A DNA stretch of 64,000 bases from Urechidicola croceus (lineage in GTDB: Bacteria; Bacteroidota; Bacteroidia; Flavobacteriales; Flavobacteriaceae), in assembly GCF_001761325.1 (NCBI RefSeq), contig NZ_CP017478.1, positions 3,245,501 through 3,309,500 on the forward strand. The letters are read 5' to 3'. This document shows positions 17,827-27,917 of this stretch, piece after piece. The stretch's first letter is position 1; every line of letters starts with the position of its first letter. The notes beneath the pieces were generated by a model that was not told the origin of the DNA, ran no database searches, and worked only from the letters and a program-made list of their open reading frames with translations. The position numbers were made by a program, and so were the translations under genes.

Positions 17827-19548
17827 TTAAAAAAATTGGATTAATTTAATGTGAAATCTTGAGTTGTCAAAATTGAACGGAATATCACTTGTTTTTCCAA
17901 TAGCGTAACTTATATCTATTAATCCTGCTTTAGTATTATATACGTAACCAATTCCAAAGCCGAATAATTTGTTATTTTCTTTAATTATATTGTTTTGTAG
18001 TATGGCAAAATCGGTTATAGAATACAAATAGGAAAGTTGTGCTAAATTGTAACGATATTCAATATTTAGAATACTATTTGATGAGGAGAAGATGCTTTCT
18101 TCATTGAAGCCTCTTATTGAATTTGCTCCTCCAATTCGAAATAATTCATTTGTATAATAATTATTTGAATTAAGTAACTGGCTGGTGCTTTGAATGAAAA
18201 TGTCATTTTTTTGATTTAATGACCATAAATAACTTGTAATTAGTTCATATTTTTGTTGCTTTTCTTGTGTGTTTTCATTTGTCAAGTTTCTGTTTCCAAA
18301 AAGTGAATTAAAGGAAAAATAAAATTTGTTTTGATATGGTTTTAATTTGTCAGATTTCTTATATGTAAATGAAAGCCCAAAAAAATGATTTCTATATTCG
18401 TTAATATTGTCATTGGTATTTTCATTATTTAAATCATTTGATTTTTCAGTTAAATATTTTGCGGTAATTCTACTTTTTGGACTTAAAATATATGATAAGT
18501 CAATTTCTGCTTTGATATTAAGAAAAGTTGAGTCTTGTTTGAAAATATTAAATGTTCCCTTAGGTGTAATTCTAGTGTTGAATATATATGGTGTTTCAAT
18601 TTCCAAGTTAAAGTGTTTCCTATCTTGTCCGTTACTTTTCCAATTAAGTGAAAGTATTTCACCTTTATTAAATGCATTATTAAGTAGTAAATCTAAATAT
18701 CCATTAAATTTCAATTTACTTTCGCTATCTGAAGAAAATCCAATCAAACCATCAAACTTATTTGACTTTACTTTGTTAATATATAAGTATATTGTTGTTG
18801 AGTCATTCGTAAACAAAACTTCAGGCGGTTTTATTTCATTAATAAATGTTAAGGATTGAATTGCTTCAGAAGCAATAATTAGTTTGGATTTGTTAAATAC
18901 TGTTCCGGTTTTAAGATTTAAATAGTACTTTAAGTATGGTTTAGAAAAATTGTTATAGCCATTGACGATTATTTTGTCGATATTTCTAGAAGCAGTGTTT
19001 TTTATTTTTAGTTGAGCAGTAATCTCGTTTTTATTCTTTAAAATATTATCTAAAAAAATTTCCGTAAATGAATTTCCTGATTTTTCAAATTCATTTAGAA
19101 TAGCATTTAGTGTTTTTGGTACATCATATATTTTTATAGTAAAACTATCTTCAGTTAAGTTTGGAATTATCTTTTTTAAATAATTTTGGTCTATTGAATT
19201 TTTGTCAAATGAAATTTTTATAGTTTCAAAATTTTTTCCAAGATTAAATTTAGCATTGAAAATAGAATCTTTTTTAATTATGGAATCAATATGGCTATTT
19301 ATAAACCCGATTAGGTGTAATTTTTTAGTGATTGAATCTAATTCATTGTAGAGAGATTTTTCATTTTTATGACTTTCTTGAAAGTTTATTCCGTTTAAAA
19401 TTTCAATATTGTTTGATTCCTCACTTGTTATTGTTAACGTTAAATTTTGAGAATAGAAGTATTGGTAACTGAATAGAAATAAAAGTATATATATATAAGG
19501 TGTAATTTTTTTTCTCAATTGATTATAAAAATAAAGGTTGAAATACAT
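17827..19548 (-). CDS. BamA/TamA-like outer membrane protein (POTRA plus D15 barrel)
   Basis: A 573-residue outer-membrane protein of the Omp85 superfamily. It has a signal segment (to about 34, YFYSQ), at least one recognisable POTRA-like unit (about 185-255: NIDKIIVNGYNNFSKPYLKY), then a 16-strand type barrel with the signature IRGF (478-481) that plugs the barrel in BamA/FhaC proteins and a terminal aromatic (IKLIQFF). It is shorter than BamA (usually over 800 residues), so it is more likely a TamA- or ShlB-like paralogue than the essential BamA. It stands alone between the susCD operon and rpsL; partner unknown. Confidence 0.8.
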   Translation of the reverse strand: MYFNLYFYNQLRKKITPYIYILLFLFSYQYFYSQNLTLTITSEESNNIEILNGINFQESHKNEKSLYNELDSITKKLHLIGFINSHIDSIIKKDSIFNAKFNLGKNFETIKISFDKNSIDQNYLKKIIPNLTEDSFTIKIYDVPKTLNAILNEFEKSGNSFTEIFLDNILKNKNEITAQLKIKNTASRNIDKIIVNGYNNFSKPYLKYYLNLKTGTVFNKSKLIIASEAIQSLTFINEIKPPEVLFTNDSTTIYLYINKVKSNKFDGLIGFSSDSESKLKFNGYLDLLLNNAFNKGEILSLNWKSNGQDRKHFNLEIETPYIFNTRITPKGTFNIFKQDSTFLNIKAEIDLSYILSPKSRITAKYLTEKSNDLNNENTNDNINEYRNHFFGLSFTYKKSDKLKPYQNKFYFSFNSLFGNRNLTNENTQEKQQKYELITSYLWSLNQKNDIFIQSTSQLLNSNNYYTNELFRIGGANSIRGFNEESIFSSSNSILNIEYRYNLAQLSYLYSITDFAILQNNIIKENNKLFGFGIGYVYNTKAGLIDISYAIGKTSDIPFNFDNSRFHIKLIQFF

Positions 19549-19608
19549 TGTGAATATATGATATTCTTATGATTGATAAAACTTTGACAAAAATAAATTA
19601 ACAGTTAT

Positions 19609-19638
19609 TTGAATAAATGGAAAATTATCGTACATTTG
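19609..19638 (+). promoter_or_regulatory. promoter of the ribosomal protein cluster (rpsL)
   Basis: TTG (19609-19611), 19 bases, TACATTTG (19631-19638): a full match to the Bacteroidetes promoter pattern. Transcription should start near 19645, giving a leader of about 50 bases. A small CTCTT/AAGAG hairpin (19643-19656) overlaps the predicted start point. Confidence 0.8.
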
Positions 19639-19695
19639 CACACTCTTAAAAAAGAGAGGTATAACAATAAAAAACGTAAACAATAACAAATTAGT

Positions 19696-20070
19696 ATGCC
19701 AACTATACAACAATTAGTACGTAAAGGAAGAACCAGTATAACTAAGAAGAGTAAATCGGCGGCTTTAAATTCATGTCCTCAAAGAAGGGGAGTATGTACT
19801 CGTGTTTACACAACGACACCTAAGAAACCAAACTCAGCAATGAGGAAAGTAGCGAGGGTTCGTTTGACAAACGGTAACGAGGTTAATGCATATATTCCTG
19901 GTGAAGGACATAACTTACAAGAGCACTCGATAGTATTAGTTAGAGGTGGAAGGGTAAAAGATTTACCAGGTGTTAGATATCACATAGTTCGTGGAGCATT
20001 AGATACTGCTGGTGTTGAGGGGAGAACTCAACGTCGATCTAAATATGGTACAAAACGCCCTAAAAAGTAA
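19696..20070 (+). CDS. rpsL: 30S ribosomal protein S12
   Basis: S12, 124 residues, controls decoding fidelity at the 30S A site. The conserved [15 protein letters not shown] loop and [13 protein letters not shown] loop are intact, with Lys43 and Lys88 in the forms associated with streptomycin sensitivity, and Asp89 (the usual methylthiolation site) present. It is the first gene of the whole translation cluster, under a clear promoter 58 bases upstream. The start is preceded by A-rich sequence without a Shine-Dalgarno motif, normal for Bacteroidetes. Confidence 0.99.
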   Translation: MPTIQQLVRKGRTSITKKSKSAALNSCPQRRGVCTRVYTTTPKKPNSAMRKVARVRLTNGNEVNAYIPGEGHNLQEHSIVLVRGGRVKDLPGVRYHIVRGALDTAGVEGRTQRRSKYGTKRPKK

Positions 20071-20095
20071 TTAATAAAACTTTTAATGTAAAGAC

Positions 20096-20572
20096 ATGAG
20101 AAAAAGAAGAGCGAAAAAAAGAGTTCTTTTACCAGATCCAAAGTTTAATGATCAAATGGTAACACGTTTTGTAAATAACTTAATGTGGGATGGTAAAAAA
20201 TCAGTAGCTTTTAAAGTATTTTATGATGCGTTAGACATTGTAGAAGAAAGAAAACAAGACGAAGAAAAATCAGCATTAGAAATTTGGAAAGATGCTTTAA
20301 CAAATGTGATGCCTCACGTAGAAGTACGTAGCCGTCGTGTAGGTGGTGCAACATTTCAAATTCCAATGCAAATTAGACCAGACCGTAAAATTTCTATGGC
20401 TATTAAATGGTTAATTTCATATACGAGAAAACGTAATGAAAAAACAATGGCTCAAAAATTAGCGGCAGAAATACTAGCTGCGGCTAAAGAAGAAGGGGCT
20501 GCAGTAAAGAAAAGAGTAGATGTTCACAAAATGGCAGAAGCTAATAAAGCTTTCTCTCACTTTAGATTTTAA
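20096..20572 (+). CDS. rpsG: 30S ribosomal protein S7
   Basis: S7, 158 residues, nucleates assembly of the 30S head and contacts the E site. The opening [17 protein letters not shown] and the segment [22 protein letters not shown] are standard; the beta-hairpin and C-terminal helix (NKAFSHFRF) are complete. It lies 25 bases after rpsL and only 6 bases before fusA. In E. coli S7 represses its own operon; no matching RNA structure is evident in the rpsL-rpsG gap here. Confidence 0.99.
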   Translation: MRKRRAKKRVLLPDPKFNDQMVTRFVNNLMWDGKKSVAFKVFYDALDIVEERKQDEEKSALEIWKDALTNVMPHVEVRSRRVGGATFQIPMQIRPDRKISMAIKWLISYTRKRNEKTMAQKLAAEILAAAKEEGAAVKKRVDVHKMAEANKAFSHFRF

Positions 20573-20578
20573 TAAGAA

Positions 20579-22702
20579 ATGGCTAGAGATTTAAAATTTA
20601 CTAGAAATATAGGTATTGCTGCGCATATTGACGCGGGTAAAACTACGACAACTGAACGTATTTTATATTACACAGGAGTTTCTCATAAAATTGGAGAGGT
20701 ACATGATGGTGCTGCGACAATGGACTGGATGGAGCAAGAGCAAGAAAGAGGTATTACAATTACTTCAGCAGCTACTACTTGTGAATGGAAATTTCCAATT
20801 GAAAATGGGCAGGCTACACCTGATACCAAAGGATATCACTTTAATATTATTGATACTCCAGGTCACGTTGATTTTACTGTAGAGGTAAATCGTTCGTTAC
20901 GTGTATTAGATGGTTTAGTTTTCTTATTTAGTGCAGTTGATGGTGTAGAGCCTCAATCTGAAACTAACTGGAGGTTAGCTGATAACTACAAAGTTCCAAG
21001 AATTGGATTTGTAAATAAAATGGACCGTCAAGGGTCTAATTTCCTTGCTGTTTGTCAGCAAGTTAAGGATATGTTGAAATCAAATGCAGTGCCAATTGTT
21101 TTGAATATTGGTGATGAGGGAGATTTTAAAGGTGTAGTTGATCTTGTTAAGAATCGTGCGATTGTTTGGCATGATGAAACACAAGGTGCTACTTTTGATG
21201 TTGTTGATATTCCTGAAGAAATGAAGGAAGAAGCAAGGAAATACCGTGCTTTGCTAATCGAAGAGGTTGCAGGATACGATGAAAACTTGTTGGAGAAATT
21301 CATGGAGGATGAGGATTCTATTACAGAAGAAGAAGTGCATGCTGCGCTTAGAGCTGCTGTTATGGACATGTCTATCATTCCAATGATTTGTGGATCAGCA
21401 TTTAAAAATAAAGGTGTTCAGTTCTTATTAGATGCTGTTTGTCGTTATTTGCCTTCACCAGTTGATAAAGAGGGTATTGTAGGTGTTAATCCAGATACTG
21501 AAAAAGAAGAAATACGTAGACCTGATGTTAAGGAGCCTTTTGCTGCTTTAGCTTTTAAAATTGCTACAGATCCTTTCGTAGGGCGTTTAGCATTCTTTAG
21601 AGCATATTCTGGTCGTTTAGATGCAGGATCTTATATTTTGAATAATCGTTCAGGTAAAAAAGAACGTATCTCACGTATTTATCAAATGCATTCTAATAAG
21701 CAAAATGCAATTGAATATATTGAAGCAGGTGATATTGGAGCTGCTGTAGGTTTTAAAGATATTAAAACTGGTGATACAATGTCAGATGAGAAACATCCAA
21801 TTGTTCTTGAAAGTATGGACTTTCCTGACCCAGTAATTGGAGTTGCTGTTGAGCCAAAAACTAAGGCTGATGTTGATAAGTTAGGTATGGCTTTAGCAAA
21901 ATTAGCTGAAGAAGATCCAACTTTTCAAGTTAAGACAGATGAAGCTTCTGGACAAACAATTATCTCTGGAATGGGAGAATTGCACTTAGATATTATTGTA
22001 GACCGTTTAAGACGTGAGTTTAAGGTTGAGGTAAGTCAAGGTGAACCACAAGTTGAATATAAAGAAGCATTAACAAGAACTGCTGAACACAGAGAAACTT
22101 ATAAAAAGCAATCTGGAGGACGTGGTAAATTTGGAGATATTGTATTTGAAATGGGACCTGCTGATGAAGATTTTGTTGGACCTGGATTACAATTTATCGA
22201 TGAAATTAAAGGAGGTAGAATTCCAAAAGAATTTATTCCAGCTGTTGAGAAAGGATTCAAAGAAGCAATGAAGAATGGACCTTTAGCAGGATTTGAAATG
22301 GATACAATGAAAATTGTATTAAAGGATGGGTCTTTTCACCCTGTAGATTCTGACGCGCTTTCATTTGAGTTGGCTGCAAAATTAGGTTATAAAGCTGCTG
22401 CAAAAGCTGCAGGTGCTGTAATCTTGGAGCCTATGATGAAAATGGATGTAGTTACTCCAGAAGAAAATATGGGTGATATTGTAGGTGATTTGAATCGTCG
22501 TAGAGGTCAGGTAAATGCAATGGATGATAGAGCAGGTGCTAAAGTTGTAAAAGCTGATGTACCATTATCAGAAATGTTTGGTTATGTTACTACACTAAGA
22601 ACATTATCTTCTGGTAGAGCAACATCATCAATGGAATTTTCACACTATGCACAAACACCTTCCAATGTTTCAGAAGAGGTAATTAAAAAAGCAAACGGTT
22701 AA
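20579..22702 (+). CDS. fusA: translation elongation factor G
   Basis: EF-G, 707 residues, a GTPase driving ribosomal translocation and, with RRF, recycling. GTPase motifs are intact: AHIDAGKT (15-22), DTPGH (92-96), NKMD (146-149), and the switch region RGITI. Domains II-V follow, including the tip of domain IV ([10 protein letters not shown]). Unlike E. coli, no tuf gene follows: rpsJ comes 17 bases later, linking the str and S10 groups directly. This is the only EF-G gene in the window. Confidence 0.99.
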   Translation: MARDLKFTRNIGIAAHIDAGKTTTTERILYYTGVSHKIGEVHDGAATMDWMEQEQERGITITSAATTCEWKFPIENGQATPDTKGYHFNIIDTPGHVDFTVEVNRSLRVLDGLVFLFSAVDGVEPQSETNWRLADNYKVPRIGFVNKMDRQGSNFLAVCQQVKDMLKSNAVPIVLNIGDEGDFKGVVDLVKNRAIVWHDETQGATFDVVDIPEEMKEEARKYRALLIEEVAGYDENLLEKFMEDEDSITEEEVHAALRAAVMDMSIIPMICGSAFKNKGVQFLLDAVCRYLPSPVDKEGIVGVNPDTEKEEIRRPDVKEPFAALAFKIATDPFVGRLAFFRAYSGRLDAGSYILNNRSGKKERISRIYQMHSNKQNAIEYIEAGDIGAAVGFKDIKTGDTMSDEKHPIVLESMDFPDPVIGVAVEPKTKADVDKLGMALAKLAEEDPTFQVKTDEASGQTIISGMGELHLDIIVDRLRREFKVEVSQGEPQVEYKEALTRTAEHRETYKKQSGGRGKFGDIVFEMGPADEDFVGPGLQFIDEIKGGRIPKEFIPAVEKGFKEAMKNGPLAGFEMDTMKIVLKDGSFHPVDSDALSFELAAKLGYKAAAKAAGAVILEPMMKMDVVTPEENMGDIVGDLNRRRGQVNAMDDRAGAKVVKADVPLSEMFGYVTTLRTLSSGRATSSMEFSHYAQTPSNVSEEVIKKANG

Positions 22703-22719
22703 TCTCTAAATATTAAACG

Positions 22720-23025
22720 ATGAGTCAAAAAATTAGAATAAAATTAAAGTCTTACGATTATAATTTAGTAGATAAATCTGCTGAGAAAATCGTAAAAACA
22801 GTAAAGAACACAGGAGCAGTTGTTAATGGACCAATCCCTTTACCAACTCACAAAAAGATTTTTACAGTATTACGTTCACCACACGTAAACAAAAAGTCAA
22901 GAGAACAATTCCAATTGAGTTCATATAAAAGATTACTAGATATTTATAGTTCTTCATCAAAAACAATTGATGCTTTAATGAAATTAGAGCTACCAAGTGG
23001 AGTTGAAGTTGAGATAAAAGTATAA
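22720..23025 (+). CDS. rpsJ: 30S ribosomal protein S10
   Basis: S10, 101 residues, a 30S head protein that also serves as NusE in transcription antitermination. The loop [20 protein letters not shown] and the [10 protein letters not shown] block are typical. It closes the rpsL-fusA group and is followed by an unusually long 146-base gap holding a terminator-like hairpin and an alternative stem before rplC, so expression of the downstream S10/spc/alpha genes could be tuned after this gene. Confidence 0.99.
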   Translation: MSQKIRIKLKSYDYNLVDKSAEKIVKTVKNTGAVVNGPIPLPTHKKIFTVLRSPHVNKKSREQFQLSSYKRLLDIYSSSSKTIDALMKLELPSGVEVEIKV

Positions 23026-23034
23026 GTATCTTAA

Positions 23035-23059
23035 AATCAAAAGTGTATACCTTTTGATT
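23035..23059 (+). promoter_or_regulatory. stem-loop after rpsJ (part of the rpsJ-rplC leader)
   Basis: A perfect 9-bp stem AATCAAAAG/CTTTTGATT with a 7-base loop, 9 bases after the rpsJ stop. No T-run follows, so it is not itself a terminator. It probably forms the 5' domain of a structured leader that ends in the hairpin at 23105-23135. Confidence 0.55.
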
Positions 23060-23094
23060 ACATGTCCTAAGCGGTTGTCGAGGGAAAAACGGTA

Positions 23095-23121
23095 AAAATA
23101 CATTCAGGGTTGAAGTATTTT
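23095..23121 (+). promoter_or_regulatory. candidate antiterminator stem before rplC
   Basis: AAAATAC (23095-23101) can pair with GTATTTT (23115-23121). The right arm lies inside the terminator stem, so the two folds exclude each other, as in classical attenuators. Whether the switch is driven by a ribosomal protein is inference. Confidence 0.45.
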
Positions 23122-23135
23122 GACCCTGTTTTTTT
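23105..23135 (+). terminator. intrinsic terminator/attenuator between rpsJ and rplC
   Basis: Ten paired positions (CAGGGTTGAA with TTTGACCCTG, two G-T wobbles) close a 4-base loop and are followed directly by seven T. This is a textbook intrinsic terminator sitting inside an essential operon, so it must be regulated or leaky. Confidence 0.75.
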
Positions 23136-23171
23136 GAATAAAAAGTAAATTAATAATTAATATAAATAAAT

Positions 23172-23789
23172 ATGTCTGGGTTAATAGGAAAGAAAATCGG
23201 AATGACTAGTTTATTCGATGAAAATGGAAAGAACATTCCATGTACAGTAATCGAAGCTGGTCCATGCGTTGTTACCCAAGTCAGAACCGAAGAGGTTGAC
23301 GGCTACAATGCGTTACAACTTGGTTTCGATGACAAAAAGGCAAAAAGCTCTAATAAAGCTTTAGACGGTCACTTTAAAAAAGCAGGTACCGTAGCCAAGA
23401 AAAAAGTTGTCGAGTTCCAAGGATTTGAAGAAGAGTATAAATTAGGTGATTCAATTACAGTTGAACATTTTACTGAAGGAGAATTTGTAGATGTTTCTGC
23501 AACTTCTAAAGGTAAGGGTTTTCAAGGTGTTGTTAAAAGACACGGCTTTGCTGGAGTTGGGCAAGCAACACACGGTCAACACAACCGTTTAAGAGCACCA
23601 GGTTCTATTGGAGCAGCATCATATCCAGCAAGAGTATTCAAAGGAATGCGTATGGCAGGTCGTATGGGAGGTGATAAAGTGAAAGTTCAAAATTTAAGAG
23701 TTTTAAAAGTAGTTACTGAAAAGAACTTACTTGTTGTAAAAGGGTGTGTTCCTGGTCACAAAAACGCTTATGTAATCATTCAGAAATAA
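23172..23789 (+). CDS. rplC: 50S ribosomal protein L3
   Basis: L3, 205 residues, binds near the peptidyl transferase centre. Start [15 protein letters not shown] and the central extension region [20 protein letters not shown] are typical, ending in [16 protein letters not shown]. Its stop overlaps the rplD start by one base (TAATG), so translation of L3 and L4 is coupled. It is the first gene after the attenuator-like leader. Confidence 0.99.
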   Translation: MSGLIGKKIGMTSLFDENGKNIPCTVIEAGPCVVTQVRTEEVDGYNALQLGFDDKKAKSSNKALDGHFKKAGTVAKKKVVEFQGFEEEYKLGDSITVEHFTEGEFVDVSATSKGKGFQGVVKRHGFAGVGQATHGQHNRLRAPGSIGAASYPARVFKGMRMAGRMGGDKVKVQNLRVLKVVTEKNLLVVKGCVPGHKNAYVIIQK

Positions 23790-24409
23790 TGAAAGTAGAA
23801 GTTTTAGACATACACGGTAAAGAAACAGGTAGAAAGATTGAACTTTCTGATACTGTATTCGCAATTGAGCCAAATGATCATGCAGTTTACTTAGATGTAA
23901 AGCAACATTTAGCAAATAAGAGACAAGGTACTCATAAGTCAAAAGAAAGAGCCGAAATTGCTGGTTCTACTAGAAAGATCAAAAAACAAAAAGGAACAGG
24001 TACTGCTCGTGCGGGAAGTATTAAGTCTCCAGTTTTTAGAGGTGGTGGAAGAATTTTTGGTCCTAGACCAAGAAATTACTCTTTCAAGTTGAATAAGAGT
24101 TTAAAGAGATTAGCGCGTAAATCGGCGTTAAGTATACAAGCAAAAGACAATAATATTTTAGTAGTTGAAGATTTCAATTTTGACGCTCCTAAGACTAAGA
24201 ATTTTGTTGCAGTATTGCAAGGATTAGGGGTTGAAAATAAAAAATCTCTATTTGTGTTGGGTGATTTAAATAATAATGTATATTTGTCATCACGAAATTT
24301 AAAACGTGCAAAAACCATAACTAATTCAGGTTTAAGTACTTACGAAGTTTTAAATGCTAATAAAGTTATTCTTTTAGAGAGTTCTTTAGAAGGAATTAAT
24401 CAAATATAA
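23789..24409 (+). CDS. rplD: 50S ribosomal protein L4
   Basis: L4, 206 residues, lines the exit tunnel with its extended loop ([21 protein letters not shown] region, residues about 43-65, then [13 protein letters not shown]). The start at MKVEVLD overlaps the rplC stop; a start 15 codons upstream would lie inside rplC and adds non-homologous residues, so it was rejected. In E. coli, L4 represses the S10 operon by attenuation, which makes the hairpin upstream of rplC of interest. Confidence 0.98.
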   Translation: MKVEVLDIHGKETGRKIELSDTVFAIEPNDHAVYLDVKQHLANKRQGTHKSKERAEIAGSTRKIKKQKGTGTARAGSIKSPVFRGGGRIFGPRPRNYSFKLNKSLKRLARKSALSIQAKDNNILVVEDFNFDAPKTKNFVAVLQGLGVENKKSLFVLGDLNNNVYLSSRNLKRAKTITNSGLSTYEVLNANKVILLESSLEGINQI

Positions 24410-24426
24410 AGAAAATAGGTATCAAG

Positions 24427-24717
24427 ATGAGTATTTTAATTAAACCTATTATAACGGAAAAAATGACAAATGATAGCGAGTTAAATAACCGCTACGGGTT
24501 TGTTGTAAATAAAAATGCTAACAAAGTTGAAATTAAAAATGCTGTAGAAAATACTTACGGTGTTTCAGTAAATGGAGTTAGAACTATGAATTATCCTGTA
24601 AAAAGAACTACTAAATTTACTAAGAGTGGTATGGTCAATGGGAAAAAAGGAGCTTATAAAAAAGCTATAGTTCAGTTAGCAGATGGAGAAATTATTGATT
24701 TTTATAACAATATCTAA
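24427..24717 (+). CDS. rplW: 50S ribosomal protein L23
   Basis: L23, 96 residues, sits at the tunnel exit and docks trigger factor and SRP. The blocks LIKPIITEKMT, NKNANKVEIKNAVE and VRTMNYPVK are standard. It lies 17 bases after rplD and 13 bases before rplB. Confidence 0.98.
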   Translation: MSILIKPIITEKMTNDSELNNRYGFVVNKNANKVEIKNAVENTYGVSVNGVRTMNYPVKRTTKFTKSGMVNGKKGAYKKAIVQLADGEIIDFYNNI

Positions 24718-24730
24718 TTAAAGATAAGAA

Positions 24731-25555
24731 ATGTCAGTTAGAAAGTTAAAGCCAATAACACCAGGTCAGCGTTTTAGAGTAGTCAATGGGTTCGACACCA
24801 TAACTACTGATAAGCCGGAGAAAAGTTTACTTGCTTCGAAAAAAAGGTCTGGAGGTCGAAATAACAGTGGAAAAATGACTATGCGCTATTTAGGTGGTGG
24901 TCATAAAAAGAAATACCGTATTATCGATTTTAAAAGAGATAAAAACGGAGTTCCAGCAACAGTTAAAACAATTGAGTACGATCCCAATCGTACTGCATTT
25001 ATTGCTTTGTTAAACTATGCTGATGGTGAAAAAAGATATGTAATCGCTCAAAATGGATTACAAGTTGGACAGGTAATTGTATCAGGAGATTCAGTAGCGC
25101 CAGAAATTGGAAACGCTATGCCACTTGGTAAAATGCCATTAGGTACAACAATATCATGTATTGAGTTAAGACCAGGTCAAGGGGCTGTTATGGCTCGTAG
25201 TGCTGGTTCTTTTGCTCAGTTAATGGCGAAGGATGGTAAATATGCTACAGTTAAGTTGCCTTCAGGGGAGACAAGATTAATCTTATTGACTTGTACAGCA
25301 ACTATTGGAGTAGTGTCAAATTCAGATCATCAATTATTAGTTTCTGGTAAAGCAGGTAGAACTAGATGGTTAGGAAGAAGGCCAAGAACTAGACCAGTTG
25401 TGATGAATCCAGTGGATCATCCAATGGGTGGTGGTGAAGGTAAATCTTCAGGAGGACACCCAAGATCTAAGAACGGAATCCCTGCAAAAGGATTTAAAAC
25501 TAGATCTAAGACAAAGGCGAGTAACAAGTATATTATAGAACGTAGAAAAAAATAA
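24731..25555 (+). CDS. rplB: 50S ribosomal protein L2
   Basis: L2, 274 residues, needed for subunit joining and peptidyl transferase activity. Both RNA-binding barrels and the C-terminal [12 protein letters not shown] loop are present. That loop has Met where the E. coli sequence, as I recall it, has a second His (DHPHGGGEG); the first His is kept. The C-terminus [11 protein letters not shown] is complete. rpsS follows after 6 bases. Confidence 0.99.
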   Translation: MSVRKLKPITPGQRFRVVNGFDTITTDKPEKSLLASKKRSGGRNNSGKMTMRYLGGGHKKKYRIIDFKRDKNGVPATVKTIEYDPNRTAFIALLNYADGEKRYVIAQNGLQVGQVIVSGDSVAPEIGNAMPLGKMPLGTTISCIELRPGQGAVMARSAGSFAQLMAKDGKYATVKLPSGETRLILLTCTATIGVVSNSDHQLLVSGKAGRTRWLGRRPRTRPVVMNPVDHPMGGGEGKSSGGHPRSKNGIPAKGFKTRSKTKASNKYIIERRKK

Positions 25556-25561
25556 TAAGAT

Positions 25562-25843
25562 ATGGCACGTTCATTAAAAAAAGGACCTTACGTTTTCCAT
25601 AAATTGGAAAAGAAAGTACAATCAAATTTAGATTCAGGAAAGAAATCTGTAATCAAAACTTGGTCAAGAGCATCGATGATTACACCTGAGTTTGTTGGTC
25701 AAACAATTGCAGTTCATAACGGTCGTCAATTCGTACCAGTATATGTTACTGAAAATATGGTAGGGCACAAGTTAGGAGAGTTTTCACCAACACGTTCATA
25801 TAGAGGACATGGTGCAGATAGAAAAAATAAAGGTAAAAAATAG
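25562..25843 (+). CDS. rpsS: 30S ribosomal protein S19
   Basis: S19, 93 residues, forms a head complex with S13 and contacts the A-site tRNA region. The opening [10 protein letters not shown] and the segment [27 protein letters not shown] (split here only by context) match the family; the lysine-rich C-terminus is complete. It is packed between rplB (6 bases) and rplV (9 bases). Confidence 0.98.
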   Translation: MARSLKKGPYVFHKLEKKVQSNLDSGKKSVIKTWSRASMITPEFVGQTIAVHNGRQFVPVYVTENMVGHKLGEFSPTRSYRGHGADRKNKGKK

Positions 25844-25852
25844 TAGGTAATC

Positions 25853-26260
25853 ATGGGAGTTCGAAAAAAAATAAGAGCACAACAAATTAAGGAAGAGAAA
25901 AAGCAACAAGCTTTTGCTAAACTTACAGGTTGTCCTACGTCACCGAGAAAAATGCGTTTAGTAGCCGATTTAGTTAGAGGGGTAGAAGTTGAAAAAGCAC
26001 TTCAAATTTTAAAATTTAACTCTAAAGAAGCATCTATAAACCTTGAAAAATTATTATTGTCAGCCATAGCAAATTGGCAAGCAAAAAATGAAGATTTAAG
26101 TATAGAAGATGCAGGTTTATATGTAAAAGAGATTTACGTAGATAGCGCAGGTATGTTAAAAAGATTAAGGCCAGCACCACAAGGACGTGCACATAGAATT
26201 AGAAAACGTTCTAATCACGTGACTTTAGTGTTGGGAAATAAAATTGTTCAAAGCAAATAA
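25853..26260 (+). CDS. rplV: 50S ribosomal protein L22
   Basis: L22, 135 residues, whose long beta-hairpin reaches the exit tunnel constriction. Seen: [15 protein letters not shown], the hairpin [19 protein letters not shown] near residues 102-120 and the final beta strand. The N-terminus carries about 20 extra charged residues ([15 protein letters not shown]) relative to the E. coli protein. Confidence 0.98.
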   Translation: MGVRKKIRAQQIKEEKKQQAFAKLTGCPTSPRKMRLVADLVRGVEVEKALQILKFNSKEASINLEKLLLSAIANWQAKNEDLSIEDAGLYVKEIYVDSAGMLKRLRPAPQGRAHRIRKRSNHVTLVLGNKIVQSK

Positions 26261-26271
26261 TCAAAGTAGAA

Positions 26272-26985
26272 ATGGGACAAAAAACAAATCCAATAGGGAA
26301 TCGTTTAGGAATTATCAGAGGATGGGAATCTAACTGGTACGGAGGAAATGACTATGGCGATAAAATTGCAGAAGACGATAAAATAAGAAAGTACATTCGT
26401 GCTAGATTATTTAAAGCAAGTGTATCAAGAGTGATTATTGAGCGTACACTTAAACTTGTAACCGTTACTATCACTACAGCTAGACCAGGTATTATTATCG
26501 GGAAAGGTGGACAAGAGGTAGACAAGTTAAAAGAAGAGCTTAAGAAAATTACAGGAAAAGAAGTTCAAATAAATATTTTTGAAATTAAACGTCCTGAACT
26601 TGATGCAACATTAGTAGCGGCAAGTATTGCTCGTCAAATTGAAAGCCGAATTTCATATAGACGTGCAATAAAAATGGCAATAGCTGCTGCAACTAGAATG
26701 AATGCAGAAGGAATAAAAGTTCAAATTAGTGGTCGTTTGAATGGTGCAGAAATGGCACGTTCAGAGCATTATAAAGAAGGAAGAATTCCACTTTCTACTT
26801 TTAGAGCTGATATTGATTATGCATTTGCAGAATCCGATACTACTTATGGAAAGTTAGGTGTAAAAGTATGGATTATGAAAGGTGAGGTTTATGGAAAAAG
26901 AGAATTATCTCCGTTAGTTGGATTATCCAAAAAACAAGGTGGTAAATCAGGTGGAAAGAAACAACAACCTCGCAGAAGAAAATAA
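26272..26985 (+). CDS. rpsC: 30S ribosomal protein S3
   Basis: S3, 237 residues, at the mRNA entry channel with helicase function. The KH domain motif [13 protein letters not shown] is clear (about 63-76) and the C-terminal domain ([31 protein letters not shown]) is complete, ending in a basic tail [10 protein letters not shown]. It lies 11 bases after rplV. Confidence 0.99.
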   Translation: MGQKTNPIGNRLGIIRGWESNWYGGNDYGDKIAEDDKIRKYIRARLFKASVSRVIIERTLKLVTVTITTARPGIIIGKGGQEVDKLKEELKKITGKEVQINIFEIKRPELDATLVAASIARQIESRISYRRAIKMAIAAATRMNAEGIKVQISGRLNGAEMARSEHYKEGRIPLSTFRADIDYAFAESDTTYGKLGVKVWIMKGEVYGKRELSPLVGLSKKQGGKSGGKKQQPRRRK

Positions 26986-27012
26986 ATTTTTAGAATTTAG
27001 AAACTAGAGAAG

Positions 27013-27441
27013 ATGTTACAGCCAAAAAGAGTAAAATATCGTAAAGTACAGAAGGCAAAAGGAAATATGAAAGGAAATTCCGGTAGAGGAACTATACTTT
27101 CAAATGGAATGTTTGGTCTTAAATCATTAGATCAAAATTTGCTTACATCTCGTCAAATCGAAGCCGCTCGTATTGCAGCTACTCGTTACATGAAAAGAGA
27201 AGGACAATTGTGGATTAAAATATTTCCAGATAAGCCTATTACTAAAAAACCATTAGAAGTACGTATGGGTAAAGGTAAAGGAGCTCCAGAATATTTCGTA
27301 GCAGTTGTGAAACCAGGTAGAATTATGTTTGAAATAGGTGGAGTACCTATTGAAGTAGCGAAAGAAGCATTACGTTTAGCAGCGCAGAAACTGCCTGTTA
27401 AAACTAAGTTTATCGTCGCTAGAGATTTTGATAATGCTTAA
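27013..27441 (+). CDS. rplP: 50S ribosomal protein L16
   Basis: L16, 142 residues, shapes the A-site side of the peptidyl transferase centre. Start [13 protein letters not shown], then [15 protein letters not shown] and the block [24 protein letters not shown] are typical. The 27-base gap from rpsC is slightly wider than its neighbours and has no visible structure. Confidence 0.98.
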   Translation: MLQPKRVKYRKVQKAKGNMKGNSGRGTILSNGMFGLKSLDQNLLTSRQIEAARIAATRYMKREGQLWIKIFPDKPITKKPLEVRMGKGKGAPEYFVAVVKPGRIMFEIGGVPIEVAKEALRLAAQKLPVKTKFIVARDFDNA

Positions 27442-27452
27442 TCGATAAAGTA

Positions 27453-27644
27453 ATGAAACAGTCAGAAATAAAAGAATTATCAACTGAAGATCTACAAGAG
27501 AAATTTGTACAGTTGAAGAAAAATTTTACTGATCTTAAAATGGCTCACACTATTTCACCATTGGAAACTCCAATGGAATTAAGAGCCCTTAGAAAAACTG
27601 TTGCAAGAATAGCAACAGAGATAACTAAAAGAGAAGTACAATAG
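27453..27644 (+). CDS. rpmC: 50S ribosomal protein L29
   Basis: L29, 63 residues, a two-helix protein near the tunnel exit. MKQSEIKELSTEDLQEKF and the second helix ELRALRKTVARIATEI are characteristic. It lies between rplP (11 bases) and rpsQ (9 bases). Confidence 0.97.
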   Translation: MKQSEIKELSTEDLQEKFVQLKKNFTDLKMAHTISPLETPMELRALRKTVARIATEITKREVQ

Positions 27645-27653
27645 TATTTAAAG

Positions 27654-27911
27654 ATGGAAAAAAGAAATCTTAGAAAAGAGAGAATAGGTGTAGTTTCTAG
27701 TAACAAAATGGATAAGTCTATTGTTGTTGCTGAAGTTAAAAAAGTGAAACACCCTATGTACGGAAAATTCGTATTAAAAACGAAAAAGTACGTTGCACAC
27801 GACGAAACTAATGATTGTAACCTTGGCGACACTGTTAGAATTATGGAAACTCGTCCGTTGAGTAAATCAAAACGTTGGAGATTAGTAGAAATCCTAGAAA
27901 GAGCTAAATAA
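27654..27911 (+). CDS. rpsQ: 30S ribosomal protein S17
   Basis: S17, 85 residues, an OB-fold primary 16S rRNA binder. [19 protein letters not shown], the HPMYGKFV loop and [19 protein letters not shown] are all standard. It ends the S10-type gene group and is followed 6 bases later by rplN, so the spc group continues without a break. Confidence 0.98.
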   Translation: MEKRNLRKERIGVVSSNKMDKSIVVAEVKKVKHPMYGKFVLKTKKYVAHDETNDCNLGDTVRIMETRPLSKSKRWRLVEILERAK

Positions 27912-27917
27912 TTAATT

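Noticed and set aside
18407-18859. 150-codon open frame on the + strand
   Set aside because: It lies wholly inside the BamA/TamA-like gene on the other strand, has no domain, signal or promoter, and the sense protein shows clear barrel and POTRA motifs.
17827-19548. Essential BamA
   Set aside because: Too short with too few POTRA units; it is not flanked by uppS, skp-type ompH or lpx genes that usually accompany bamA in Bacteroidetes.
23026-23171. tRNA or small RNA gene in the rpsJ-rplC gap
   Set aside because: No cloverleaf, CCA end or T-arm consensus; the stems fit a leader with terminator better.
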